35,056 nucleotides of DNA from Pseudomonadota bacterium (GTDB taxonomy: Bacteria; Myxococcota_A; UBA9160; SZUA-336), in NCBI GenBank assembly GCA_003247575.1, contig QJZC01000068.1, positions 1-35,056 of the forward strand, in the 5' to 3' direction. The first letter of the stretch is position 1. Each line of letters begins with the position of its first letter. Below the pieces are notes generated by a model. That model did not search any database, had not been told where the DNA came from, and worked only from the letters and a program-made list of their open reading frames with translations. The translations under genes were made by a program, and so were the position numbers. Positions 1-7,303 of the stretch are shown in pieces.

Positions 1-310
1 GGGAGAGTTTGGATGACCGGGATCGAGCGGTTCGATTGCGCATGGGGGGCATGCTGGCACGCTCGGCCAGCGTTTGCCAGGCCAGCCGAGACGCTCATTC
101 GCCGCTCGCTCGACGCTCGACGAGGTTCACGATCCCCGATCCAGGTGTTCACGATGGCCGAACTACGCGCCTCCCTTGCCGCGGGCGAGCGGCGGTCGCA
201 GAGCGCACTGACCCGAGGATGCTGCCGGGATGGCACTCACCGGTCGAGCGAACCCGCGATGCGCATACTCGTATGGACTCCGCTCGAGTTAACCTATTAT
301 ATAACTGATC
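1..310. other. Left-edge stretch without a recognisable gene
   Basis: Frames on both strands are open in places, but their translations are Arg/Ser-rich and resemble no family. The plus frame that joins the MarR-GNAT gene downstream is open here, but that gene's own N-terminus is encoded in another frame from 311. No tRNA-like cloverleaf was seen. The only structured element is the AT-rich palindrome at 287-306. Confidence 0.5.
287..306 (+). promoter_or_regulatory. AT-rich palindrome and -10-like element abutting the MarR-GNAT start
   Basis: A 20-bp AT-rich patch in GC-rich surroundings has perfect outer arms AGTTA (287-291) and TAACT (302-306). Inside are two 5-of-6 matches to TATAAT: TATTAT (295-300) and TATAAC (300-305). 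The start codon follows at 311. There is no Shine-Dalgarno sequence between, and transcription set by either hexamer would begin within a few bases of the ATG, so a leaderless mRNA is plausible. A palindrome over the -10 is where a MarR-family autorepressor would bind. No convincing -35 was seen. Promoter and operator roles are inference. Confidence 0.45.
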
Positions 311-1320
311 ATGGCCACTGCGGATCCACCGACTTCCGAAGGTCGCGACGTCCTGAAGGAGATGGGGGCGCTGGCGCTGGGGAGTCGGCTGAAGCGCCTG
401 GCCGAGCGGCTCCAAGCCGACGCGGCCCGGGTCATGGACGCCACCGGCTGCGCGGTCAGTTCCCGCTGATCGCCTGTCTGGATCGCTACGGTCCAGTGGG
501 AGTGGTGGAGGCCTCGCAGATCATCGGGGTCTCGCAGCCCGCAGTGACGAGGGTCGCCGCGCTTCTCGAGGAGCGCGGATGGCTGGAACAGCGCTCCGGT
601 GGGGCGGACTCCCGGCTGCGGAGCCTCGACCTCTCTCCCGCGGGCCGCGAGGTCGCGGCCCGGATGCGAAGTGTCCTCTACCCGGCGGTCGAGGCCGCCG
701 CGCGTGACCTGTGCGCGCGAGCGGGCGCCGACTTCCTGGATCAGCTCGATAGACTCGAGCGGGCGCTCGCAGAGGTGACTCTGTTCGACCGGGTAATGCA
801 GTACCTTGCGCTCGAGAACGAGATCGAGCTCGTGGAGTACGGCCCCGGGATGGCTTCCCACTTCTACGACATCAACCACGAGTGGATCCGCGAGATGTAC
901 CGAGTCGAGCCCAGCGATCTGGCGCTGATGAACGATCCGGAGGGACAGATCCTCCGCAAAGGCGGCTGCATCCTATTCGCGCGCTCGCGTCTGCTGGGCA
1001 TCATCGGTGTAGGTGCGCTGCTCGACCACGGCCAGGGCGTCTACGAGCTCTCCAAGATGGGCGTGTTGCGACAGGCGCGCGGTCGCAAGGCGGGCGAGCG
1101 GCTGATCCGCGCGCTGATCGAGCGGGCGAACCACCTCGGCGCGCGCTGCCTGTTCCTGCTCACCAACCAGAAGAGCGCCGCCGCGATCCACCTCTACGAA
1201 CGGAACGGATTCGTCCACGACCACCAGGTGATGGAGCGGTACGGGGCCGCATACGAGAGGTGCAACGTCGCCATGCGCTACGACTCCCGGCGCGATCCGC
1301 ACGCCAGCGCCGCCCCCTGA
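311..1320 (+). pseudogene. MarR-type regulator fused to GNAT acetyltransferase, with an apparent frameshift
   Basis: Known family: an N-terminal MarR winged helix joined to a C-terminal GNAT acetyltransferase. Reading from ATG 311 gives the expected start (SRLKRLAERLQADAARV...), then a stop at about 464. From about 455 the rest continues in another frame: QFPLIACLDRYG, the recognition-helix region SQPAVTRVAALLEERGWL, and a GNAT domain with LSKMGVLRQARGRKAGERL (acetyl-CoA loop) and a C-terminal LYERNGF. The change of frame equals loss of 3n+1 bases; family alignment suggests three residues are missing, so perhaps 10 nt. Without it the product would be about 335-340 residues. It may be a true mutation or an assembly error. 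The start at 311 sits just after a palindromic -10 element. A convergent hairpin at 1403-1439 follows. Targets are unknown. Confidence 0.8.
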
Positions 1321-1402
1321 GCGCGAGGCTAGAGCAAAAGCCGAACGGCTCGCATGTCACCCGCTTCGTCCGCCCCTCGCGTGAGGTCGATCCCCCGAAC
1401 GG

Positions 1403-1439
1403 ATGCCGGTGAGCTCCAACAATAGGAGCCCACCGGCAT
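1403..1439. terminator. Long hairpin between convergent genes
   Basis: Two 15-nt arms (1403-1417 and 1425-1439), starting ATGCCGGTG and ending CACCGGCAT, pair with a single mismatch around a 7-nt AT-rich loop. It lies between the plus-strand MarR-GNAT gene and the minus-strand gene ending at 1556, so it could end transcription from both sides. There is no T-run after it, so it is not a textbook intrinsic terminator. The rest of 1321-1555 holds nothing recognisable. Confidence 0.6.
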
Positions 1440-1555
1440 GCTACGGGTCCGAGTGAGGTCGAGTGTCGCGAAGAGCGAGGGACCGCTCGATCTTGCTGAG
1501 CTGTGTGTATTCTCGATGCGTTGGTTCGCTACGCTGCTCCTCAGTGAGCAGCGGC

Positions 1556-2116
1556 TCAACGTCCCCCGCCTGGATCTCCCCCGTCGGGTCCTTGCCAGAC
1601 GATGTCCTCGGATCTGTGCGCGAGATCGCCGACAGCTACGCAGGGACCACTGTTACTCGAGCACAGACAGAAGAAGTCCTCGAGATCTTCCGGTGTGTTC
1701 GGATCGCCGAGCGCCTCACACATCCCGCTGCACTGCACAGACAGACAACGTCGAAGCGTTGGGACTGTTCCGATTCCGTCCCAAGCGACGCGTGGCAGCT
1801 GACGATCGGCGATCACGAGTCTGTTTCCAGACACTCTGAGCAGTCGGAAGGCGTCCGTTTGGCAGCCGCCGGCGCCGGTTCTACCGGATCGAATCATCAC
1901 GAATTCGCGCGTGCGGGGCTCGAATCGTCCATAGATGGTCGTGATCGGCGTGCCGTCCAGGAACTTCTTGACCAGAAGATCCTCGAAGATCGTGATCTTC
2001 TGGGTGTCGGGATGGACGCTGCCCACCACCACTGGCCCCGCACTTGCCTCAAAGGAGAGCAACGCAGTCAGAGCCAGCGTCGCCCCGCCGATCAGGAGCC
2101 TCAGTCGTTCTTTCAC
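1556..2116 (-). CDS. Small secreted Cys-rich protein of unknown function
   Basis: The 186-residue product starts at GTG (2116-2114), chosen because GAAGGAGGAAAT lies 8 nt upstream and the protein then opens with a clean signal peptide: VKERLRLL, a hydrophobic core, and a likely signal peptidase site at ASA/G around residue 26. A nearby ATG is out of frame. The mature part begins with a beta-rich stretch (KITIFEDLLV, ITTIYGRFEP). The last 75 residues hold seven cysteines, including CLSVQCSGMC and CLCSSNSGPC, which suggests disulfide bonds outside the cytoplasm. I recognise no family. It is transcribed alone, with a 334-bp gap before the upstream ATPase gene and a strong hairpin in the presumed leader (2141-2165). 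Confidence 0.7.
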   Translation of the reverse strand: MKERLRLLIGGATLALTALLSFEASAGPVVVGSVHPDTQKITIFEDLLVKKFLDGTPITTIYGRFEPRTREFVMIRSGRTGAGGCQTDAFRLLRVSGNRLVIADRQLPRVAWDGIGTVPTLRRCLSVQCSGMCEALGDPNTPEDLEDFFCLCSSNSGPCVAVGDLAHRSEDIVWQGPDGGDPGGGR

Positions 2117-2140
2117 GATGCATTTCCTCCTTCGGTCGGA

Positions 2141-2165
2141 TGCTGCTCTGGATCGCAGAGCAGCA
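2141..2165 (-). promoter_or_regulatory. Perfect 10-bp stem-loop just upstream of the Shine-Dalgarno
   Basis: TGCTGCTCTG (2141-2150) and CAGAGCAGCA (2156-2165) are exact reverse complements with a 5-nt loop. On the minus-strand mRNA the stem ends about 12 nt before the GGAGGA ribosome binding site of the secreted Cys-rich protein. It could stabilise the mRNA, act as a protein or ribosome-access control element, or terminate read-through from the ATPase gene. No T-run follows. The remainder of 2117-2450 has no recognisable gene. Confidence 0.5.
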
Positions 2166-2450
2166 GAATGGGTGTCGTTGTCCAGGTCGACCCGAGGGGC
2201 CATGGGACTCCCCAATCGACCGTCCGCTGCCCGGGCCTGGATTCTCCGCAGCGCGTTGCCGGGTTGGTGGACCATGTGTCGATCGTCGACCTCAATCCAT
2301 AGGCGTGACAACCTGTTGAACACTGTTCCAAGCCACAGATGCGCAGGCACGTCCACATGCCGAGAGGGGCCAGAAACGACAACGCAGTCGCGCTCGCGCG
2401 AGATGCGCTGCGTGATACGGCAACGAGAGTCTTCCTGGCTGAAGACCCCG

Positions 2451-5400
2451 CTAGAAAGTCCAGTGGATGATGTCGCGGCTCGGCGGGGAGTAGCTGCAGA
2501 ACGCGCCGGTACGAATGGATTGGTCGAGGTGATCGGCGAGATCGCAGTGGTGCGCAGCGATCTTCTTGATGGCGTATTTGATCGCGCGAGTGACCGACAG
2601 CCGCGCGCGCTCCTGTGCTGCGCCGTGGCGCCTCGGGCGTCCTGCCAATCCCGTCGCCCGGGACAGCTCTCGGGCAATGAAATCGAGTTCGCTCTCGAGT
2701 CGCTCGGCACGGGCCGAATCGTTGAAGGCTTTTGCTTCTTCCAGTTCGTCTCGGATATCGCGAACGCGCGACTGGTAAGCACTCCGGGATTCGCTGTCGA
2801 TCACCGGGCCGGTGTCGCCGAGTATCGTCGCGACGGTATCGGGTTCGCGCCGGGCCGAGAACACGTCTCCAACGAGATCGCAGACGTGCAGCTCACTCGG
2901 AGCGTACGCGATCAAGCGCGCCAAGTGGCCGAGCCCGCGCATGTGTGGAAGATGCACGGTTTTCTCTTCGAGTCGGAGAATCCACATCGCGCCCTCTTTA
3001 CGAAACACACCGCAGCGCGCGGGAATGCCGGTTGGGCTCTCTGCGTGTTCCTTGCCGGGCCAGGACGCGGTATCCCCTCTCGTGGGCGAGTGTAGCTCCG
3101 AGCGGGAAAGCTCCTGGGAAACGACTCGATCTCGACGGATCCACTCCGCGACGAGATCCATGCCCAGGCTCGACGCAACGGACCCCGCCTGCTCGAGTAG
3201 GCTTCGCGCCTCGCCTGGCGCCCCTGTCGCGCGACGGAGTTGGGCGACGAGATACAGGGTGTGAGCCCTCCAAGGAAGCGCCCGCATGCGATCGCTGAGC
3301 ACGAGCGCATCCGCATAGTGCATCTCGGCGTCCGCGTACCTGTCGAGCGTGACCGCGAGCATTCCCAGACGCAGATCGACCGGCCCCACGAGGACCACCA
3401 GCGGGCTGGCGACCGCGATGCGGCCCGCGTACGGATGGAGCTTTGAATACAAGAGCTCGGCGCGGTTTCGGTCGCCCAGATGAACGCAGACATCTGCTAG
3501 GAGGATCATCCCGGTGAGCCATGTCGTATCGCGAGGGAGCGAGGCAAAATCGTCCGCCGCAAGCGCGGCGAACTCTCGGGTGGCCTCGAGCTCGCGGCCC
3601 ATGGAGCAGTAGAGAGCTGCCAGAGCGGCTCGCCACGCCGGGACGATGCGGGTCTCGTCCGCACTCGACTCCACGAGTGGCGCAACTTCAGCCAGGCGGT
3701 TCTGCCACCCGCGGAGCTGAAGCAGGACTTGCACGTAGTGGAGGCCAGCGCTCTGGGCCTGCACCCGTCTGCCCAGCGAAAGAGCCTCGTTTGCAAGCTT
3801 CTCCGCCTCCTCGAATCTTCCTTCGACGAGTGCGAGGGCCGCCTTCGCACCCATCGCCGTCCAGAGAAAGACCGGCAGCGGAATGCGCGAGATGCCCTGT
3901 TGGACCACGGCGAGCGCTCGATCCAGCTCGGAGCGATCGCCAGACTCGGCCATCGCATCCGCGCGGGTCATCCACGCCTCGAGCTCGTTCGCACGTCCGG
4001 GAAGCGCGATCCGCAGGATCTCATCGGTGAGTGCGATGCGTTGCTCGAGGTGGTCGGGCCCCAGGAGGCCAAAGACACTCCTCGCCAACACGAACGAAAG
4101 TGTGCGCCGATCGTCCAGCTGCCGCGCCATGTCGACGGCCTCGTTGCATAGCTGGACTCGGTGCTCATCCGCTCCGGGCTGCAAATGCAAGCCAGCGGCC
4201 AAGCTCGCCATCAATCGCGCCCGCAGCGAACTGGGTTCGGCAGAGCCCAGTCGATCCACCGCTTGCTCGAGGAGAGTGTTGGTCTCCACGTCCAGTGTCC
4301 CGATCTCTCGGCGCAGCGAAGCGAAGCAGAGCACGGCTTCACCGAAAACCGACGCATCCAGATCCCGCCCTCGGCGAACCGCCTCGCGCAGGGCCCGCTC
4401 GGCGGGCACGGGCTGTCCGGTTCCCCGAAGCGCGCTACCAAGCCCCATCCACATGAGAAGGCTCTCGCGTGGATCGGCAAACCGCTCCAGAGCTGCCAAT
4501 CCCTTCTGGAAGTGAGAGACCGCCTCGTCGAATGCCAGTACGCCGAGTGCTCGCGCGCCGGCCAGACGCGCGTAGCGTACCGCCGGCGCGGAATCCCCGA
4601 GTCGTGCAGCTTCGAATGCGTGGTAGGCCAGCGCCGGAAGCCGGTCGTCGGAAGCGCCCGCGACTGCCTCGAGTACCACCGTGATGGCCGCATGGATTCG
4701 GCCTCGCTCCTCTGGACGGAGCGAGTCATAGAGCGCATCCCGCATGAGCGCGTGGATGAACGTGTACCGGTGGAGTGAACCGGGGACCAGGTGGATCAGA
4801 CCGATCGCTTCTGCCTCCGACAGCACGCCGCAAAGCTCGGCGGCGCGCGTGTCGAGCACGCGAGCGAGCGTGGAAAGCTGGAACTCGCAGCCCAGCGCGG
4901 CCGCGTGGTCGAGTGCGCGCCGAGCCGGTGGTGACAGCAGCGAGAGCCGGCGCCGCAGCAGCTCTTCGACTCGATCGGTTGCACGGATCGGCTTGTGTGG
5001 TGCACTGGAGATGGCGTGCGCGATCTCCAGCGCGTAGAACGGGTGGCCGCCCGTCGCCTGATGGATCTGCTGGACCAGCTGTGGGGCGGGTGGGCTTCCG
5101 AGATGATCCTCGATCAGCCTGGCCAACGGCCGAGTTCGAAGGCCCTGGAGGGACAGGACGCGACCACGCTGAAGCAGGCGCTTCGCAATCGGTCGCCCAT
5201 GCTGTCGCGCATGCAAGCCGTCGTCTCGCAATGTGCACACGATCAGAATCCGGAGGGTGTGCAGTTCGGGTACGAGAAACTCGAGGAACGCCAGCGAGTC
5301 CAGGTCTGCCCAGTGAACATCTTCGAGCACCAGCGCGAGGGCGACCGGACACTTGCTTGCCAACTCACCGAGCGCAACGCGCACCTGTGCGAACAGCCCG

Positions 5401-5780
5401 AAACGGTCCCCTGCGGTACCCGAGTCGATCTCTTCGCGGTTCGCCTGCATCTCGAGGCTGCGCAAGACATGAGCGAGCGCGTCGTCCTCCTCGAAGTGGG
5501 TGACTGCCCGCAGCACGTTCAGGGCCTGCACGATGGGCCAGTAGGGTGGCGCACCGTATTCGTGGCACTGCGCCCAAGCGAGCCAGGCTCCACGCCTTTT
5601 GGCGGCGCGCGCGAACTCCACGACGAGCCGGCTCTTTCCGATACCGGCCTCCCCGACCACGAACACGATCCGGCCTTCGCCACGGCGGGCTACCGAGAGC
5701 TCACGCTCGAGGGACTCGAGCTCGAGGGTGCGGCCGACCAGGCGCATCTCACCATCGTGGTCATGGGAATCTCGTCGCAT
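2451..5780 (-). CDS. Large AAA-type signalling ATPase (MalT/SARP-like, no DNA-binding domain)
   Basis: The 1109-residue product starts with the LVGRTLELESL segment typical of AAA_16-type predicted ATPases. Walker A is GEAGIGKS (43-50), Walker B LVLEDVHWAD (150-159), with a STAND-like winged region after it (ARRALDHAAALGCEF). Residues 360-850 are helical and TPR-like. The last 150 residues match the tail often seen in myxobacterial/actinobacterial ATPases: GLGHLARLIAYAPSELHV, a GDTGPVID segment, a coiled coil (RVRDIRDELEEAKAFND), then ERARLSVTRAIKYAIKKIAAHH and TGAFCSY. There is no LuxR or BTAD domain, so it probably acts through protein contacts, as a STAND-type switch. The start at 5780 has GGAGAG 8 nt upstream; ATG at 5747, just before the family core, is the alternative. 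A CRP-type palindrome lies about 107 bp upstream. Confidence 0.85.
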   Translation of the reverse strand: MRRDSHDHDGEMRLVGRTLELESLERELSVARRGEGRIVFVVGEAGIGKSRLVVEFARAAKRRGAWLAWAQCHEYGAPPYWPIVQALNVLRAVTHFEEDDALAHVLRSLEMQANREEIDSGTAGDRFGLFAQVRVALGELASKCPVALALVLEDVHWADLDSLAFLEFLVPELHTLRILIVCTLRDDGLHARQHGRPIAKRLLQRGRVLSLQGLRTRPLARLIEDHLGSPPAPQLVQQIHQATGGHPFYALEIAHAISSAPHKPIRATDRVEELLRRRLSLLSPPARRALDHAAALGCEFQLSTLARVLDTRAAELCGVLSEAEAIGLIHLVPGSLHRYTFIHALMRDALYDSLRPEERGRIHAAITVVLEAVAGASDDRLPALAYHAFEAARLGDSAPAVRYARLAGARALGVLAFDEAVSHFQKGLAALERFADPRESLLMWMGLGSALRGTGQPVPAERALREAVRRGRDLDASVFGEAVLCFASLRREIGTLDVETNTLLEQAVDRLGSAEPSSLRARLMASLAAGLHLQPGADEHRVQLCNEAVDMARQLDDRRTLSFVLARSVFGLLGPDHLEQRIALTDEILRIALPGRANELEAWMTRADAMAESGDRSELDRALAVVQQGISRIPLPVFLWTAMGAKAALALVEGRFEEAEKLANEALSLGRRVQAQSAGLHYVQVLLQLRGWQNRLAEVAPLVESSADETRIVPAWRAALAALYCSMGRELEATREFAALAADDFASLPRDTTWLTGMILLADVCVHLGDRNRAELLYSKLHPYAGRIAVASPLVVLVGPVDLRLGMLAVTLDRYADAEMHYADALVLSDRMRALPWRAHTLYLVAQLRRATGAPGEARSLLEQAGSVASSLGMDLVAEWIRRDRVVSQELSRSELHSPTRGDTASWPGKEHAESPTGIPARCGVFRKEGAMWILRLEEKTVHLPHMRGLGHLARLIAYAPSELHVCDLVGDVFSARREPDTVATILGDTGPVIDSESRSAYQSRVRDIRDELEEAKAFNDSARAERLESELDFIARELSRATGLAGRPRRHGAAQERARLSVTRAIKYAIKKIAAHHCDLADHLDQSIRTGAFCSYSPPSRDIIHWTF

Positions 5781-5878
5781 GCCCGTGGCTCTCCGGAAGA
5801 CTTCGAACTGCGCGATGGAGCGAGATCTCTACCGAGGGGTCTGCGCCCGACACGCTAGCTCGGGACTGCTGCCACGGG

Positions 5879-5894
5879 TGTGAGTCCTTTCACA
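5879..5894. promoter_or_regulatory. Perfect CRP/FNR-family consensus palindrome
   Basis: TGTGA (5879-5883), six bases, then TCACA (5890-5894) exactly matches the core CRP consensus TGTGA-N6-TCACA. It is intergenic (5781-5968), about 107 bp before the start codon of the large ATPase and downstream of the VOC gene on the same strand. If centred at -41.5, the start point would fall near 5845, where only a weak -10 (TAGCGT) is visible. Binding by a CRP-like factor is inference. Confidence 0.5.
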
Positions 5895-5968
5895 TGCCCA
5901 TGGGTCCGCTGAAGAAACTTCCGTGGCTTGCTTCAGGTATCCGAATGAGCTCAGCGGTCTCGGTTCGC

Positions 5969-6334
5969 CTAGGCGCATTCCTCGATCAGCTCGATCCGAT
6001 TGCCGAACGGGTCGTAGGCGTAGGCGCGCAGGACGCCTGCGATCGGCTCGTCTTCGATGACGGTATAGCCGTGTTCCCGGATCTGCTGCGTGAGCTCGAG
6101 CAGGCCGGTGACCTCGAGCGCGGGATGGGCACGCTGCGAGGGATGAAAGGTCGGGTCTGTCGCCAGGTGGACCTTGAGTGTCCCGCTCTCGAACCACACT
6201 CCGCCGCGACGCATCAGCTTCCCCGGCCGGTCGACTTCAGGGATTCCCAGAGCTCCGGTGTAGAAGGCGCGGGCGCGCTCCTCCTGACCCGGGGGCATGG
6301 CGAGTTGAACGTGCGCGATGCGAAGGACTTTCAT
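5969..6334 (-). CDS. VOC superfamily (glyoxalase/bleomycin-resistance-like) protein
   Basis: The 121-residue product has the paired beta-alpha-beta-beta-beta fold of the vicinal oxygen chelate family: an opening IAHVQLAMPPG with a metal-ligand-type His, ARAFYTGALGIPEV, GVWFESGTLKVHLATD, then HPALEVTGLLEL and a closing YDPFGNRIELIE whose Glu is the usual metal ligand. Family members include glyoxalases, dioxygenases and resistance proteins; the substrate cannot be told here. GGAG lies 7 nt before ATG 6334. It sits between the hydrolase-caspase operon and the large ATPase on the same strand, with gaps of about 80 and 190 bp, so it may be a single gene. Confidence 0.88.
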   Translation of the reverse strand: MKVLRIAHVQLAMPPGQEERARAFYTGALGIPEVDRPGKLMRRGGVWFESGTLKVHLATDPTFHPSQRAHPALEVTGLLELTQQIREHGYTVIEDEPIAGVLRAYAYDPFGNRIELIEECA

Positions 6335-6415
6335 GGCGAGGCTCCGCGGATACGATCACGCAAGCGCGATCCCCGGCACGGATCCGGTTGCTGCCACCTA
6401 GCCTAGCACGACGAG

Positions 6416-7303
6416 CTACGGCTTCGTGAGCGCCTCGTGGATGCGACGGGCTACCTCCGGGTCGCTGAGATATCCGGAGATGCCGTGACGATTCGGCGTC
6501 GGGTTGTCCACGTCGGTCTTGTTCTCGACGGACGGGGAAACGGGAAAGTGATGCGAGTCGAGCGGATACAGGGCGACGACATCGCGCGGGTCCAGCGCAT
6601 TGAACCACTCCCCAACGCAGTGGGGACTCGACACGGGGCTCAGTCGCTGTTTGATCACCTGTACGCCGAGCGGAGAGCCGAGGGTGACGAGCAGCGGAAT
6701 GCGCCAGGCACGCTCGCGCCCCTCACGCTGAAGCACGTTGTACGCGACGACCGTTCCGAGTGAGTGGCTGACGACGACGCTCTCGCGGTCGTCCGCGAAC
6801 GCGCTGCGCACTCCGTGGTCGATCACGTTCTGGAGTCCTGCATTGGTGAGATACTTGTAGACATCGTTGGTCGCGACCGCGACCGACGCCGCGCTTGCGC
6901 CCGGAACGTACCGGTCCAGCGCGCGAAGCCCTGCCTGAACCCACTCCCAGTTGAGCGGTCCCCTCTCGAGCGCTTCCTGCCCACCAACTTCACGAACCTG
7001 TGCATCGCTGATTTCGAAGCGCTCTCGAATGGCGCGTAGATACTCGCTCGCAAACTCCTGCTGCTGCTGATCCGAGTCTTCGCCCCTGACGATCACGCGC
7101 GCTGCGTCGTCGAGGTCCGCGCCGGATACGAGGTCATGCAAGGTTTGACCGTAGTACGGGAATCGGATGTCGTCTTCCGCAATCGGCAAGTCGCGCCCAC
7201 AGGCACGCAGGCCGGAACGCAGAGCCTCGACCCACTCCTGCTTCAGCGCGACGCTGTCCTTGAACTCCTGTGCGCGCCCGTGGACGAAAACCAGCTGTCT
7301 CAC
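6416..7303 (-). CDS. Alpha/beta hydrolase (lipase/esterase-like), second gene of the caspase operon
   Basis: The 295-residue product opens with LVFVHGR (oxyanion-loop HG at 8-9) and has a nucleophile elbow SHSLG with Ser181 (VVVSHSLGTVVAYNVL). Likely triad partners are Asp239 or Asp241 (LDPRDVVALY) and His273 (NRHGISGYL). It has no signal peptide, so it should act in the cytoplasm. The start is GTG at 7303, overlapping the TGA of the caspase gene by 4 bp with GGGAGG 8 nt upstream, so the two are translationally coupled. In known bacterial systems hydrolases of this fold can attack membrane lipids, and caspases can act as activating proteases. A regulated effector role here is inference; an ordinary esterase is the alternative. 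Confidence 0.82.
   Translation of the reverse strand: MRQLVFVHGRAQEFKDSVALKQEWVEALRSGLRACGRDLPIAEDDIRFPYYGQTLHDLVSGADLDDAARVIVRGEDSDQQQQEFASEYLRAIRERFEISDAQVREVGGQEALERGPLNWEWVQAGLRALDRYVPGASAASVAVATNDVYKYLTNAGLQNVIDHGVRSAFADDRESVVVSHSLGTVVAYNVLQREGRERAWRIPLLVTLGSPLGVQVIKQRLSPVSSPHCVGEWFNALDPRDVVALYPLDSHHFPVSPSVENKTDVDNPTPNRHGISGYLSDPEVARRIHEALTKP

Noticed and set aside
13..310. Open frame that would extend the MarR-GNAT protein by 100 residues
   Set aside because: The translation is Arg/Ser-rich and resembles no domain; the family N-terminus is encoded from 311 in another frame.
2113..2382. Small minus-strand frame of 89 residues in the gap before the Cys-rich protein
   Set aside because: It overlaps the real gene's leader and hairpin, has no domain, and its start lacks a ribosome site.
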